DNA of 64,000 bases from Glandiceps talaboti (lineage: Eukaryota; Hemichordata; Enteropneusta; Spengelidae), in assembly GCF_964340395.1 (NCBI RefSeq), contig NC_135561.1, positions 10,463,232 to 10,527,231 of the forward strand. Reading direction: 5' to 3'. The stretch's first letter is position 1. Each line of letters opens with the position of its first letter. Shown here one piece after another: positions 23,967-34,530 of this stretch. A model generated the notes under the pieces. That model ran no database searches and was not told where the DNA came from. It was given only the letters and a program-made list of their open reading frames with translations. Made by a program: the position numbers and the translations under genes.

Positions 23967-24043
23967 GTACGTACGTACACATGTATAGTGATATTTGTTT
24001 AATAATTCACCACTGTGTTTTCTCTTTATTTTTTGTACTGTAG

Positions 24044-24114
24044 GGGAAGTAGAATCATGGGATGATAAATGGCATTCAGATGAAATGCCTTCACAACCAA
24101 AGCTATACTCCTCG
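24044..24114 (+). CDS. RIMS: RIM alternative exon A before the PDZ domain
   Basis: The acceptor is CTGTAG before 24044 and the donor is TCG|GTGAGC at 24115. It is 71 bp, phase 1 in and phase 0 out. With the G from the previous exon it encodes GEVESWDDKWHSDEMPSQPK followed by LYSS. It matches in position, length and the WHS motif a vertebrate RIM segment that lies between VSEKG and HPVTWQP. Its phases fit the large exon upstream and the PDZ exon downstream, but not the next exon at 24190. It is therefore mutually exclusive with that exon by reading frame. Confidence 0.88.
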
Positions 24115-24189
24115 GTGAGCTAATTTACAAATTACTATCAATGTTTTTCATTTTCGTTTTGGTTTTTCTTTTGTTTTTTTATCACATAG

Positions 24190-24410
24190 GCGAGCTAGGG
24201 AGTTATGATGACAAGAGAAAAGCAGCAATACATTACGGCCTTCTTTCAGAAAGTGAAATGACGGCTGCCAAAAAGAAAATAGTCCGCTTTGGGCGTGGTG
24301 AGGGTCGCTCAATGGACGAGGACTTAGAGTGGTCTGAGCCTCAAATAAAAGATTCTGGGGTGGACACTAGCAGTAACACCACATTAAATGAAGAGCATAT
24401 CTTAAACAAG
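24190..24410 (+). CDS. RIMS: RIM alternative exon B before the PDZ domain
   Basis: The acceptor is ATCACATAG before 24190 and the donor is AAG|GTTAGC at 24411. It is 221 bp, phase 1 in and phase 0 out. It encodes G-ELGSYDDKRKAA... and ends with the block EDLEWSEPQIKDSG, VDTSSNTTLNEEH and ILNK. That block is nearly identical to vertebrate RIM1/2 upstream of HPVTWQP. It starts like exon A (GELGSYDDK against GEVESWDDK). Only 75 bp separate the two exons. Splicing A to B would read GCG AGC TAG and stop at once, so a transcript carries A or B, or neither with a frame break. The GTTAGC donor is weaker than the consensus. An in-frame alternative acceptor at 24198 (CTAG|GG) is possible. Confidence 0.93.
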
Positions 24411-25529
24411 GTTAGCTCCACCATTTTTCTCACTGTCTTTGCTCTAGATCACCCTCTGTAGCCAATAGATGCATCGTCCCATCTCTCAACTGGTCCTTCT
24501 CTCGTCGCCATTCTTTCTTCAGACAGTCTTTCATTTCAACTCTCAGCATGTAACTTTAAAGATAATTTGTATCTACTTATTTAATTTTTTTCGTCGAATG
24601 ACATAGCTCCCATTTATTACTTTGTTTAAAAGCAAAAGCATGCCAAAGCTGGAGATAAAATACAAAAACACAGTCTTTCTCTCAACACCATCTTGTTTAT
24701 TTCACTCACAGCATTTCTTTAAAAAAGATGATGCATGTAGGTGTACTAAAATACCAAAATTCGCTCTCTCTGTCAATGCCAAACTTTTCAATCTTTCAAT
24801 TCCACTCTGTTATTTTTTCTGGAAAGATGGTCAGTCTCTACTTAATGTTCAGATCATATAAAGTAACCAAAATGATCCCATCCCTCTCTCAGCACAATTT
24901 CTTCAGTATTTATCTCAAAAGATAAAAAGAAGAGTGTCCATCAAAAACACCATTCAAAAAGAAGTTAATCTAGAGCTAAGCATTTTTCTCCACAAGATTA
25001 TAGTTATTTTCTGTATAACAGGCATATATACAACACTGTGACACAAAATGAGTTTGTTTGAAAGTCTCTCTTGGAATGCTGTCTTTTCATCGTTAAATTC
25101 AAACTTTTGTTCCTCCATCAGCAGTTCTTGCCAAACGTAGTCAATCTAATACAAGGGTTAAATGAAATACTCAATACAAAGTACCCTCTGCAAATTTTGT
25201 TCAGGTTTCCATGTTCCATGCAACCCTTCTTTCTTTTCAAATCAATTTTATGTTTCTCTATCAACTTCTTTATCCTAAATTTCTATCTACTTGATAAGCA
25301 GGTCATGTCCAAAACGGGATTCTCACCAGACCAATGGTCACATGACATAACTCTCTAACTCCTTATGTTGATATTTGGTAGACGTTCATTTTTTTATCTT
25401 AATTGTTATTGTCTGTCAGTGTTCTGATTCTTTTGTTTTTTATGCATGAAATATATCGGTCAATTTTTCGAGGTTTGATTATAAGAATGATGGAGGTACA
25501 GATTGAAGATTTAGAGTCTCAGATACATG

Positions 25530-25814
25530 TAGTCTTGGTTACCAAGACTCTCTGACTCAGCCACCCCAGCAGAGAGTCTGTGTAATTACAACGTCGGTGA
25601 TTGAAACAAGATGGCTGCACAGAGAAGCAGACTGACAACATAACCTCAGTCGGTAGTAAAGTTACACAGTAGCAACTTTCATCCAATCTTCAGCTGTTTA
25701 CAGATCTCAATAGCAGCCATGTTTCCCCCATACACAAATGGACTCGTCCCCAGACTTTCACTCAACCACGAAGTGCGCCATCAGTGGTGAGGCAAGGTAA
25801 CCAAGTAAAGTCTA
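25530..25814. mobile_element. hAT-like MITE, copy 2, decayed
   Basis: The left end TAGTCTTGGTTACCAAGACT resembles the start of copies at 17318 and 39395. The right end contains GGTAACCAAGTAAAGTCTA, roughly its complement with an insertion. Internal CCCCAGCAGAGAGTCT and CCCCAGACTTTC also match family motifs. No clean target duplication remains. Confidence 0.6.
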
Positions 25815-26006
25815 CAGTATCTTCCATACTTATTGTACTGCAAGGTTACATGGTATTGCTTCCAGGACATATGAAAGTAATATGTGTCTTGGCCTTGGAT
25901 GTAAAAGTCTTCAACCTTTGCTGTTACTTTGGTCAAGAAAACTCAAACCTCAATCTCTGTTGAAATGAGGAAAAAAAGTCAGGGTTCATAATGCAATTTT
26001 TTTTTA

Positions 26007-26387
26007 CATTTACATATACTACTATGGAAAGCAAGCTATCGGCAAATTAAGATAGACACAAACTTGAAATGTTGTTGCATGTAGTGTCTGACACAAGTGG
26101 GTGATAGCAGTAAATTGTTATGTGGACATAATCATCCTATAATCAAAATAGCATATTAACACTAAATGAAGTACAATGTGTTATCACTTTGGAAAACTTG
26201 CTGTCAGAGATGTCACCCTTCTGTGAGTGTAATTACATCAGTGTCCATTGATAGCTTATATCATAGTCCCTGGACTGAATACCAGGGTCTTGGCTTTTAT
26301 CAATTTGTAACTACTATAGTAACTGTTGTAGTATGTGTTTATCATAGTTTGCCGATAGCATGATTTCCATAGTAGTCATTGCAAATG
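26007..26387. mobile_element. 381-bp inverted-repeat element related to the one at 20836
   Basis: The left arm contains ACTACTATGGAAAGCAAGCT and ATCGGCAAATTAAGATAGACAC. The right arm (about 26333-26387) is the imperfect reverse complement, with TTTGCCGATAGCATGATTTC and CATAGTAGT. The interior ACAAGTGGGTGATAGCAGT and ATAATCATCCTATAATCAAA match the interior of the 20836 element. Confidence 0.7.
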
Positions 26388-26851
26388 AAAGTCAACCATA
26401 AATGAATATTACACACATGGTAAGATAGAATAGCCATAGTAAAAAAAAAAAAAAACGTTTATGGAATTTAAATTTTTGAAAATTGCATCTTCGCTATTAA
26501 CATGACAATGTGACAGGTGTGTGTCAAAGGTTAAAATCTCACTACTGATAAGCGAGCCTACATACATAGATGAGCTTACATCAATTACCATAAAATTACC
26601 ATAAAATGTTATTAGTTATTTTCATTTCACTAAAGACATCACTTGCAAAACAACTGGGAGATTCTTGGATACTATGGACATTTACTTGGTATCGTCGAGT
26701 CTATGGAACCTACCATATTTTCAACATGTATTGTTATAATAAAGTTAGTGTATGTGGAGTACTTTCTATTGAACCATTCCTAATGTACTGGCAAAGTCCA
26801 GTTAAAGTGTCTCTGCATCTTTTGTTACCATGGATTTCAATTGTTTCTCAG

Positions 26852-27071
26852 CATCCAGTAACCTGGCAACCAGACCTAGACAACAATCGCCTCATAGGTC
26901 ACATGATTCTGAAGAAAGTAAGTCGTGATGGTACACCACCCAGGGACTCCAGTGCAATATTGGGACTAAAGGTAGTCGGTGGAAAGATGACTGACATTGG
27001 GAAACTAGGAGCATTCATTACCAAAGTCAAAAAAGGCAGTATAGCAGATACTGTGGGACATCTCCGTGCAG
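26852..27071 (+). CDS. RIMS: RIM PDZ exon 1
   Basis: The acceptor is TTTCTCAG before 26852 and the donor is GCAG|GTTAGT at 27072. It is 220 bp, phase 0 in and phase 1 out. It begins HPVTWQPDLDNNRLIGHMIL, followed by PPRDSSA and then the PDZ carboxylate-binding loop and beta-B strand ILGLKVVGGKMTD (residues about 36-48). It ends GAFITKVKKGSIADTVGHLR-AG. The intron splits the conserved GDEV motif. In RIMs the PDZ binds the C termini of ELKS/CAST and of N- and P/Q-type Ca2+ channels. No disabling change is seen. The longer open frame upstream to 26606 is not coding: it lacks similarity, and the splice site fits exactly. Confidence 0.97.
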
Positions 27072-27483
27072 GTTAGTACATTTATGCATACATCAAGTTT
27101 GTGAGTACCATACATGGAGTTTGGGAGTTACACTGTGGGACATCTTTGTGCCGCCTGTGAGTAGGCATACAATGTACATAATTACATGACATTATGGTGA
27201 GTTAGCCATGTACTGTACTGTGGGGTCATCTCTATGCAGGTGGGTACATGCATATGGAGTTAGTGAGTTAGTGAGTTAGCTAAATAATACATTGTACTGT
27301 ACTGCACTTGCACTGTACATGTATAGTTAGTTAGCCATGTAATACATTGCTCTGATACTGTATGACATTTACGATGCCTCAGTGGGTATGCACACATGGA
27401 GTTAGGGAGTAGACCATATAGTACAACATGTACTTTACATTGTACTGTAATGTGGGACATCTACACTGCATGAAAGGGTGATG

Positions 27484-27574
27484 TTTCTGGTTCCGTATAC
27501 ATGACAGTCACACAATGGAATTGCCGAAAATTCACATTTCTGTTTTGTGACCATCATGTATACGAAACCAGAAA
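27484..27574. mobile_element. 91-bp palindromic element
   Basis: TTTCTGGTTCCGTATACATG at the left and CATGTATACGAAACCAGAAA at the right are near-perfect reverse complements over about 29 bp, with a 33-bp spacer. It is consistent with a tiny MITE or a stable RNA hairpin. Confidence 0.75.
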
Positions 27575-27894
27575 TGCCAGGTTAGTAGTCTAGGGTATAA
27601 GAGTATGGGAATTGCTACCACAGTGGCCTTCTTTGTATAAGCTTTTGCAAAAGTGAAGAAAAAGAGACTGCGATTTACTGGTATTGTTGTTTACAATCCG
27701 ATGAGTTCTTTATTAAATCTAAAAGAGTGATATAAAGCTTGTTGTTAGATTAATTTGTAATAGGTCATAAAGACAATATAAAAAAATACATCTGGTTACA
27801 ATGATTTATAAATGATTTCATAAATTGTATGTTAGACAATAATTATATGATAGTTTATACAAGACTGAATATTCATGGACTCTGGGTGCATTAG

Positions 27895-27995
27895 TACCAA
27901 ATGAAAATTTTTACTCAGAGTCAAAAATTTCTTGGAAGCAAATACCAAATGTTCATTGAAGTCTTGTCAGCATTTTCAGTGGTGTACTGTTATGA
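27895..27995 (+). repeat. dispersed repeat shared with 55735-55835
   Basis: ATGAAAATTTTTACTCAGAG, TCAAAAATTTCTTGGAAGCAA and CTTGTCAGCATTTTCAGTGG align in the same order with the segment at about 55740. Roughly 75-80 percent identity by eye. Confidence 0.65.
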
Positions 27996-28725
27996 TAGTT
28001 TTATGTAACATTTTAAGTGTTTCACAAAAGTGCAATATTTCTAAGTCTATAACAAAAGTGTCAGTCGTGATCAGCATTTAATATAATACTAAAAATGAGA
28101 AATTACATCCAGCTGGTCACAAAGTACATGTATGTACACACATTCTCCCAAACACCCAGCTGGTGGGATGATCATGATACTATTTTTAGGACCATGGTAA
28201 ACACAACCCATGCATACCGAAGAATTGGTGTGTAGCATGTGGCGTTTACTTCCCTAACAATGAGAGTGTACACTTAGAGCTAACAGCTTGTATTAACATG
28301 ATGTGAAGTCAATGTAATCATGTACCATATGTCACTGTAGTGTCAACTCAGGAGTCGCTATAACGACATAATTTATATAGATTACTAATGCAAATATCAG
28401 GAAATGCACTACCACCTGTACTGTAGCATCGTGTATGTTTTGCTGATGAAGGCCAATATTGTCAGATTACTACACATATTTCCTCCTCACATATTAACTA
28501 AGTTTGTAACTACTGGTCAAATTCTGGACATGAATATGGTTTTTATTTAAAATGGGCAATTTCCAGACAGTAAAAATTGAAACCAGACATAAACTGGACA
28601 CCTTACAGATAACGAACGTGGTATGAAGGGTTGTCATGGAATTCTGATAAGAATTCTTAGGTAACTGGTCAATATGATGATTAGGGCAGGGGTCGATTGT
28701 AGAAATACCGCAGTTCAGATAGTCA

Positions 28726-28730
<5 letters not shown>

Positions 28731-28805
<75 letters not shown>
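28731..28805. repeat. GT dinucleotide microsatellite
   Basis: About 75 bp of uninterrupted GT, followed by a G-rich degenerate tail (about 28806-28880). Confidence 0.95.
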
Positions 28806-28806
<1 letters not shown>

Positions 28807-29640
28807 TGGAGGGGGTTGTGTATGTGCGGGGGGGGTCGTGTATGTGAGGGGGTGTGTCTATGGGTATGTGGGAAGGTGAGGATGTTAATATTTATATCAT
28901 TAGAATAATCTTTTTTATGGGGAAGGGTTTCTGTTTTTAAATTTACAATATAAAATTCATCATCAAAATCCTCAATTCTTTGAATTATGTTTTTCTGCCT
29001 GGTACTGTCTCCACATTTCTATTTTATGAAGTCTTGTTTTTTTTCCCCATTCTGTGTGAGATGTTTTTAAAAAAATGTAAAATCTTTTGTTTAAATTTTT
29101 TTTTTTTATAAATCTTTTGTTTGAAATATGTTTTATAACAATAGTGAGTAATTACATTTCTCTTTAACCTCTTAACACTTCATCCTTGTGCTGGTATCAG
29201 CTGGTGTAGATAAAACAATAGATGATGTGATAGATGAGATCTGGTGATGACTAAATAAATGTGTCATCTTTATGCCCCTAGTGATGAACTTTTCGGCTCC
29301 AGATCACTTACATTTGTGACATTCATTCAGGCTTTTCTGTGACTTGACTGGCCCTCTTAAATTTGATCTGACATACAAGAAGATGTGTTGACAGACTGAG
29401 GACTTTTCTCCATGACAATAACTTCTTTGATTTGACATCATTATAATAAACCAAAATTTCAACCCAGTAGTGAGATGCCCGGCTATGGAAAGGGGAATCA
29501 TTTCAAAAACTACCCGATAGACCCATCATTTTTAGGCACCAGTGTGTGTATCAGATAAAAAATGGTATCATCATTAGAATTGCTCATTTTCAGTGTGCGA
29601 AGAAATTGTAACAGGTGTACTTGGAAAGTTTTCTTTTAAT

Positions 29641-29939
29641 AAAAGGCCCATGGTAGATTAAGATTAAGGTGAGATTAGAACTTTAGTAACAAAAATCAGT
29701 TGTCTGGATTACGATTGAAATGCAGTTGTCTGGATTATGATTTAAATGAGATTAGGATTTCAGTAAGAAAAGTAGTTGTCTGGATTAAAATTAAGGTGAG
29801 ATTAAGATTTCAGTAAGAAAAGTAGTTGTCTTGCAAAACTTTAGAAGAATTAGGTTCAGAACAAAAGAATCTAATTGTCATTACTCCACTGATAAGATAA
29901 CATAAATATGAGAACCGAGGGTTGAATCATGGGCCTTTC
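29641..29939. mobile_element. approx 300-bp element with AAAGGCCCATG ends and internal 55-bp repeats
   Basis: The left end AAAAGGCCCATGGTAGATTA and right end ATCATGGGCCTTTCA are complementary over about 11 bp. Inside, about three and a half copies of an approximately 55-bp unit (GTCTGGATTA...GAGATTA...TTTCAGTAAGAAAAGTAGTT) run from 29650 to 29835. A related right end (GATAAGATACGACTAA...CCCAGGCCTTTAA) occurs at about 38718-38767. Confidence 0.5.
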
Positions 29940-30689
29940 ACAATTTGATGCAAATTTTGAATGACTTGTCAAAATTACTGATACATCAACAGTTCGTATT
30001 TACTGTATGGATAGTTATATTTGCATAAACAATGACTGAAGCGGAATGGAAACAGGTAAACATTTAACATCTGTGACACAAACCATCATAAAATATCAAT
30101 TACCAAGGTAATTTAGAGAACATTCTCAATTTTTTTTACGTTTTACATCAAGTTTAATAGCTAGTCAGCCAGTCTTTGGATAACAACAGGGTAACTCAAC
30201 GTTTTTCCGGACAAATGTATTCTCACAAGGCTTTCGATTGTTGGAAATTTCTGAGGATAAGATCCCAGTGATTGTAACTTTTTGGATACATTTGTTGTAA
30301 GACTCTGGATTTATTGGGAATACTGTAAAGTTTAGGGTGTAGTGGACGATGTTGCTAACTGTGGAGTTATACCCAAGGTGTAGGATGACCCGAAAGGGGT
30401 TTGGAGCATTGCCGCTTTGGCACCATGACTCGGCCACTTTTTGGAGTTGGAGGAATACTTGTTTTACAGGTGAACTGGCAACTTTTTCAAGTTGATAAGT
30501 TTACTTTTTAGGTAGATGAAAATTGTATGTAACTTAGACTTATTTTTGTGTATGGGATGGTGTATCTATTAAAGTCACATGTGTCAGTTAATGTGACAAA
30601 TGCGATGAGTTAAAGCTAAACTCTACAGCTATTCATAGTATTATTTTCTTTCATTCAGCCAAAAAAAAAAAATATTAGTCCAAAGATGA

Positions 30690-30960
30690 GAAGAGATGAA
30701 GCCCTTCATTCAAAAAGCATTTTTCCAGCTTAATGAAGAATGATATTGGAGAATAATACATAGTTACACATGCATAATTTATGAAAATTAGGGAAAAATG
30801 ACAATTTTTGAATGTTTCAACACATATTTTGAGCACCATCAAACCAACCATGTAGACATGTCTGTTTTGATATAGAATGACCAGGGTGTAAATTCCATAT
30901 TTTTTGTTCGAATATGTTGGCTTGCATGTATTGTAATGCCAAATGTATTGTGTTCTGTAC
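30690..30960 (-). repeat. dispersed repeat shared with 46735-46985
   Basis: The + strand contains CCAGGGTGTAAATTCCATAT and a TTTTTGTTCGAA piece near 30885-30915. The same order (CCAGGGTATAAATAATTCC, ATATTTTCTGTTTGAA) occurs at 46925-46965. Upstream parts are related more loosely. Translations on the minus strand are also similar, which reflects the repeat, not a gene. Confidence 0.55.
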
Positions 30961-31010
30961 TCAGTACTTAGTTTGCATGAGCCCAAGTACTGGTAGTCAC
31001 CATTTCATTT

Positions 31011-31221
31011 GGAGGGCACACCTTTTCATGTGCAGCAGTGCAGGTCTGGAACAGTTTGCCTCAGGAAATACGTCAATGCCCACAGCTTGTTCTTTTAGGA
31101 AGAACTTGTAAATATATCATTTCACTTTCAGCAGAGCTTTCAACATATAACTGCAGAGTACTTCTGCACTTTACTAAGTATTGGATAATGGCGATTTATA
31201 AGTGACTTGATTGATTGATTA

Positions 31222-31258
<37 letters not shown>
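31011..31258 (+). mobile_element. CR1/L2/Jockey-type LINE: ORF2 C-terminal relic and ATTG tail
   Basis: From 31011 the frame reads GGHTFSCAAVQVWNSLPQEI followed by RQCPQL. This is the conserved C-terminal motif of many CR1/L2/Jockey-like LINE ORF2 proteins (AAPxLWNSLP-EIR). A one-base shift then gives SFRKNL and a stop at about 31110, followed by a short 3' UTR and a TTGA/ATTG tetranucleotide tail to 31258. It is 5'-truncated and dead. It ends 28 bp before the PDZ exon 2 acceptor, so the tail sits in the polypyrimidine/branch region. Confidence 0.75.
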
Positions 31259-31259
<1 letters not shown>

Positions 31260-31286
31260 ATTTTTGTGTGTATCTTTGCCCTACAG

Positions 31287-31410
31287 GAGATGAGGTGCTA
31301 AATTGGAATGGAAGAAACCTACAGGGGGCCACTTTTGATGAGGTCTATGATATTGTACTAGATTCCAAATCAGAACCATTAGTGGAATTAACAGTAGCAA
31401 GACAAATGGG
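31287..31410 (+). CDS. RIMS: RIM PDZ exon 2
   Basis: The acceptor is CCCTACAG before 31287 and the donor is ATGGG|GTAAGA at 31411. It is 124 bp, phase 1 in and phase 2 out. It completes the PDZ domain with GDEVLNWNGRNLQGATFDEV and YDIVLDSKSEPLVELTVARQM. This matches vertebrate RIM (GDEVLEWNG, LQGATFEEVY, ILESK, VEL). The alphaB helix (FDEVYDIVLDS) that lines the ligand groove is intact. Confidence 0.97.
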
Positions 31411-32608
31411 GTAAGATTTTAGACTTTCTTTGTTTTGTGTGTGAAAATTTGACAAGTGGCTTCATTGGTGTTTAGATCAGCCAATCTGAACTTTCACTGT
31501 TGTTTACACAGAGAAAGTAAATCACAAGTATTTTGAAGAAAAAAATGCGGAAAAATGAAGGAAACTGCTGTAAAGATAATAAGGGATACAGCAAAATGGA
31601 CATATAATGAGAATCAATATTGGGAATTATATCAGAAAACCAATTGTAGTAACACTATTATATGAAGATGGTTAGGGTTAAAAGGATTTGGGGGAGATAA
31701 TTCAAAGTACATTTTTAACTCAACTTAAACTAAAAGTGCAATCTGTTAGAATCTTTAAAAGTCCTGAAATAATTCAATTTACAATTTATATTTGAATCTA
31801 TTTGAATATGTCTTGTGACCAGCAGTAAAATAATGATATTACCGTATTGTCTATCAATTCAAGTAACTTAGTCCATCATGAGATAACAATCAATCACAGG
31901 TAGTTGATGAAGTATACCACAAAATGCTCTTATCATCTAAAAAAAAATCTTGGAAATTTAGTGGGAAAAAAATGTGGAAATAAAATAAATGGCTTGATGC
32001 AGATTGTATTGTATGCATCAAAAAGGACATTGACCTTTCAGGGAGGTCAAATATTATGGGATGTAAGTAGATCATAGGCTTGATACCAAATGACGAGATA
32101 ACATTGATAAATACAAGTAACAGCTGACAGCTGATACAATATGATGTAAGTTTTATCCTTCTAAAGCATTTGACATGTGCTGAGTCATTCATGTCAAATG
32201 ATAAAGTTTGCAGAAATAAAAGACAATCAATTTCACTGCTTGTTTCAGATATGACTTGTGACGTTAAATGATTGTTATACCTGATGTCACGATGTCAGGA
32301 AACTGAAGTCATTAATTTGTATATAAATGATGTCACAGCTGGTGTCCTGGTTACATTAATGACAGTTAGTTCACCACCAAATATGCTACCATTTTGCTTT
32401 GGGTTGCTACCTTTAAGGTTCAGCGTCTGTTTTCATTTTTCCTTTGCTGGTTAATGATAATTACGATAATAATGCTTTTCCACACACAAAGCACTTTACA
32501 GTTTAATATCAATAATTATTTCTTTCTCTTATAACTGTACTGACCATAGTCTAAGCTAGCACTGCTTACTAACACACTGCCGTATATCTTGCTGCATTTA
32601 ATCTACAG
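31411..32608 (+). other. 1.2-kb intron
   Basis: Phase 2. AT-rich sequence with no recognisable repeat or coding signal. The minus-strand open frame at about 31890-32192 has no similarity I recognise. Confidence 0.8.
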
Positions 32609-32664
32609 TGACATTGGACCAGAAAAAGACCCGAGAGATATTATAGCCAAGAGAGCAAGTCTCA
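32609..32664 (+). CDS. RIMS: RIM PDZ-C2A linker exon (56 bp)
   Basis: The acceptor is ATCTACAG before 32609 and the donor is CTCA|GTAAGT at 32665. Phase 2 in and phase 1 out. It encodes G-DIGPEKDPRDIIAKRASL. The first residues (RQMGDIG) correspond to vertebrate SRPIGDIPR right after the PDZ domain. RASL resembles a basophilic-kinase site. Skipping this exon alone would break the frame, so it is probably constitutive. Confidence 0.85.
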
Positions 32665-33962
32665 GTAAGTCTTGTTAGTATCCCTGCAGTTACTAATATT
32701 CCCTCTGTGTTCTAACTTCAATCTGTGTCTTTTTGTATTATGCACTTTTCACTTAATTATACTGATGAGGTCAAAAAATAATGTAAGTCTGTGGTTCCGA
32801 TATTCTTTCTATCTGCCATTTAAAACTATGGCACTAGGTGGGCAGTTTGATAGGAATGAAAGTGGATAGATATGGATTGTGTGTGTGTGTGTGTGGGGAG
32901 GGGGGGTTACAGGGTAGGGTTGTGTGTACAAGCACGTGTTCGTGTATTAACATGTGTGCCATGATGTTTGTATAACCATCATGTCAGTGTGTCTACGTAT
33001 GTGTGTGTGCATGTTTTTTGTGTATGCTTGACTGTGTCTATATGTGACGGTGTACAGGTGGAAGTGGTGTGTGCATGTGCATACTTATGTGTACAGTACA
33101 CATGTAGTCTACAAGTGACCTGACAAATTATGAGTCAAATTTCGTTACTGTGAGAAATATCAACAAGGTACTATTTATAGAATTTTCGACCAAAATAAAT
33201 GTAACGTCTCCTAGTGTGATCTGTTGATGAGTCATATGATGTCATGGGTTGACAAGAACATAGTGTCTTATCGGAACCTCACAACATTTTTATTTGGCCT
33301 CATTATGCACATTATGTTTCTCTGTTACACATGGTATAACTATATGACCACAACATCTTAGTTGTGAAATGACGACAAAAGGAAAAATAAAATAAAAATG
33401 CTTTATTTCTCATTTTGCTCATGAATTCCATGCAGAACAGAGAAACGTACTAAATAATGTATGTTGTTGTGATAGTACAAGTTTTGTTTGAACTCTAGTA
33501 GCTATCTCTGAATCGATAGCTGCCAGTAATGTTGTATTTGATGTACCAGTGTTGTGTGGGTATATACATGTGTTTGTTATTGTTTGGTATATATAACTAT
33601 ATACTGTAATTTAGTGTTAACGCACACATTTTCACTAAAGATTAATATTCGCTTGTTTTTTGTGTGGAGAAAAGCCATGATTATAAGTAGTAAATAAAGT
33701 GTTTTCTTGTACATAAAACACAAAATACCAGGCTTACTAGCTCACCGAAATTAATCTTTGGAACATAGTTGAAGATCATTAAATTGTGAAATTTTCTAGT
33801 GATGGAAATATCTAGCATTACAGTATATGTTTATGTGCATCTGTTTTTGGTGTTTGTATTTTGATGGCTATGTACATTTTAAAATTGTCAGTTTCATTGT
33901 GTACATGAGAATTACCTAAGATAACTTTGAGGTCAGATATGTGAAAATGATAATGATCAATA

Positions 33963-33976
33963 CTGCCCTCTAGTGG
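33963..33976 (-). promoter_or_regulatory. CTCF-core-like motif
   Basis: The minus strand reads CCACTAGAGGGCAG, which fits all 14 positions of the vertebrate CTCF core consensus CCASYAGRKGGCRS as I recall it. CTCF is conserved across bilaterians, but a single motif match in 64 kb may be chance or carried by a repeat. Confidence 0.35.
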
Positions 33977-34159
33977 TAGAAATTCTGTATACCCAGTATT
34001 TTTTCTCACACACAACATGAGTGAGGGATAACAATCCTGGAGAAACTTTAACCTTTGAACTTTAACCCTGAAAGTAGGAGAGTTTAATATCCTGAAAAGG
34101 CTATCAATGTTTCCTACAATTAGCAATAAAAGGAACATTGCTTCAGTTTCACAGCCTTG

Positions 34160-34530
34160 GTAACCAAGCTGTCCAGTGCTTCAGTGTGTAGTCATGGCGA
34201 TGTGTTCAGGGCATGGATTTGTAGTTCTGGTGAAATGTCTAGTGATTAAGCTTGTTGTCATGGTAATATGTCTAGTGATTCAACTTGTAGTCATTGCAAC
34301 ATGTTCAGTGGAGCAGTTTCTTGTCTTGGTAATCTGTCCAGTGCTTCGTCGCTTTGTCACCATGGTACTGTACGATGTAGTTTGTGACCTTGGTCACATG
34401 TCCAGTGTATCACTTTGTCACCATGGTTCTGTGTAGTTTGTTACCATGGTACACTGTTACATGTACTTTGTCGCCTTGGTAATATGTCCAGTGCATCATT
34501 TTGTCGCCTTGGTAACATGTCAAAGTCTCA
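34160..34530. repeat. degenerate minisatellite, approx 38-40-bp unit
   Basis: About nine units built on TTGGTAATATGTCCAGTG, then CTTC, then A(C)TTTGT(A/C)(G/A)(T/C)CATGG. The array ends just before the acceptor of the next exon. The + frame across it is an artefact. Confidence 0.8.

Larger units (their letters stand above)
23134..24043 (+). other. intron, phase 1, filled by microsatellites
   Basis: 0.9-kb intron. The first 400 bp are AT-rich without recognisable features. The rest is a GT run and a GTAT/TACG tract, followed by a pyrimidine tract and acceptor CTGTAG at 24043. Confidence 0.85.
24411..26851 (+). other. 2.4-kb intron before the PDZ exon
   Basis: Phase 0. From 24430 to about 25480 it has AT-rich, pyrimidine-biased sequence with repeated TCTCTC(A/T)-type stretches; open frames here have no recognisable homology. 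A decayed hAT-like MITE (25530-25814) and a second inverted-repeat element (26007-26387) follow, and then about 460 bp of unremarkable sequence. Confidence 0.8.
27072..31286 (+). other. 4.2-kb intron within the PDZ domain
   Basis: Phase 1. Contents are degenerate approximately 100-bp repeats around GTACTGTGGGACATCT-like pieces (27050-27460), a small perfect-ended palindrome (27484-27574), a dispersed repeat (27895-27995), a long GT tract (28731-28805), an inverted-repeat element (29641-29939), a repeat shared with 46.7 kb (30690-30960) and a LINE 3' end (31011-31258). 28000-28700 and 28900-29600 show nothing recognisable. Confidence 0.8.

Noticed and set aside
24115-24189. Constitutive 75-bp intron joining the two exons before the PDZ domain
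   Set aside because: Joining phase 0 to a phase-1 acceptor gives GCG AGC TAG, an immediate stop. Alternative use explains the phases better.
26606-26851. Upstream extension of the PDZ exon open frame
   Set aside because: An acceptor sits exactly before HPVTWQP, where phase and homology require it. The upstream peptide has no RIM similarity.
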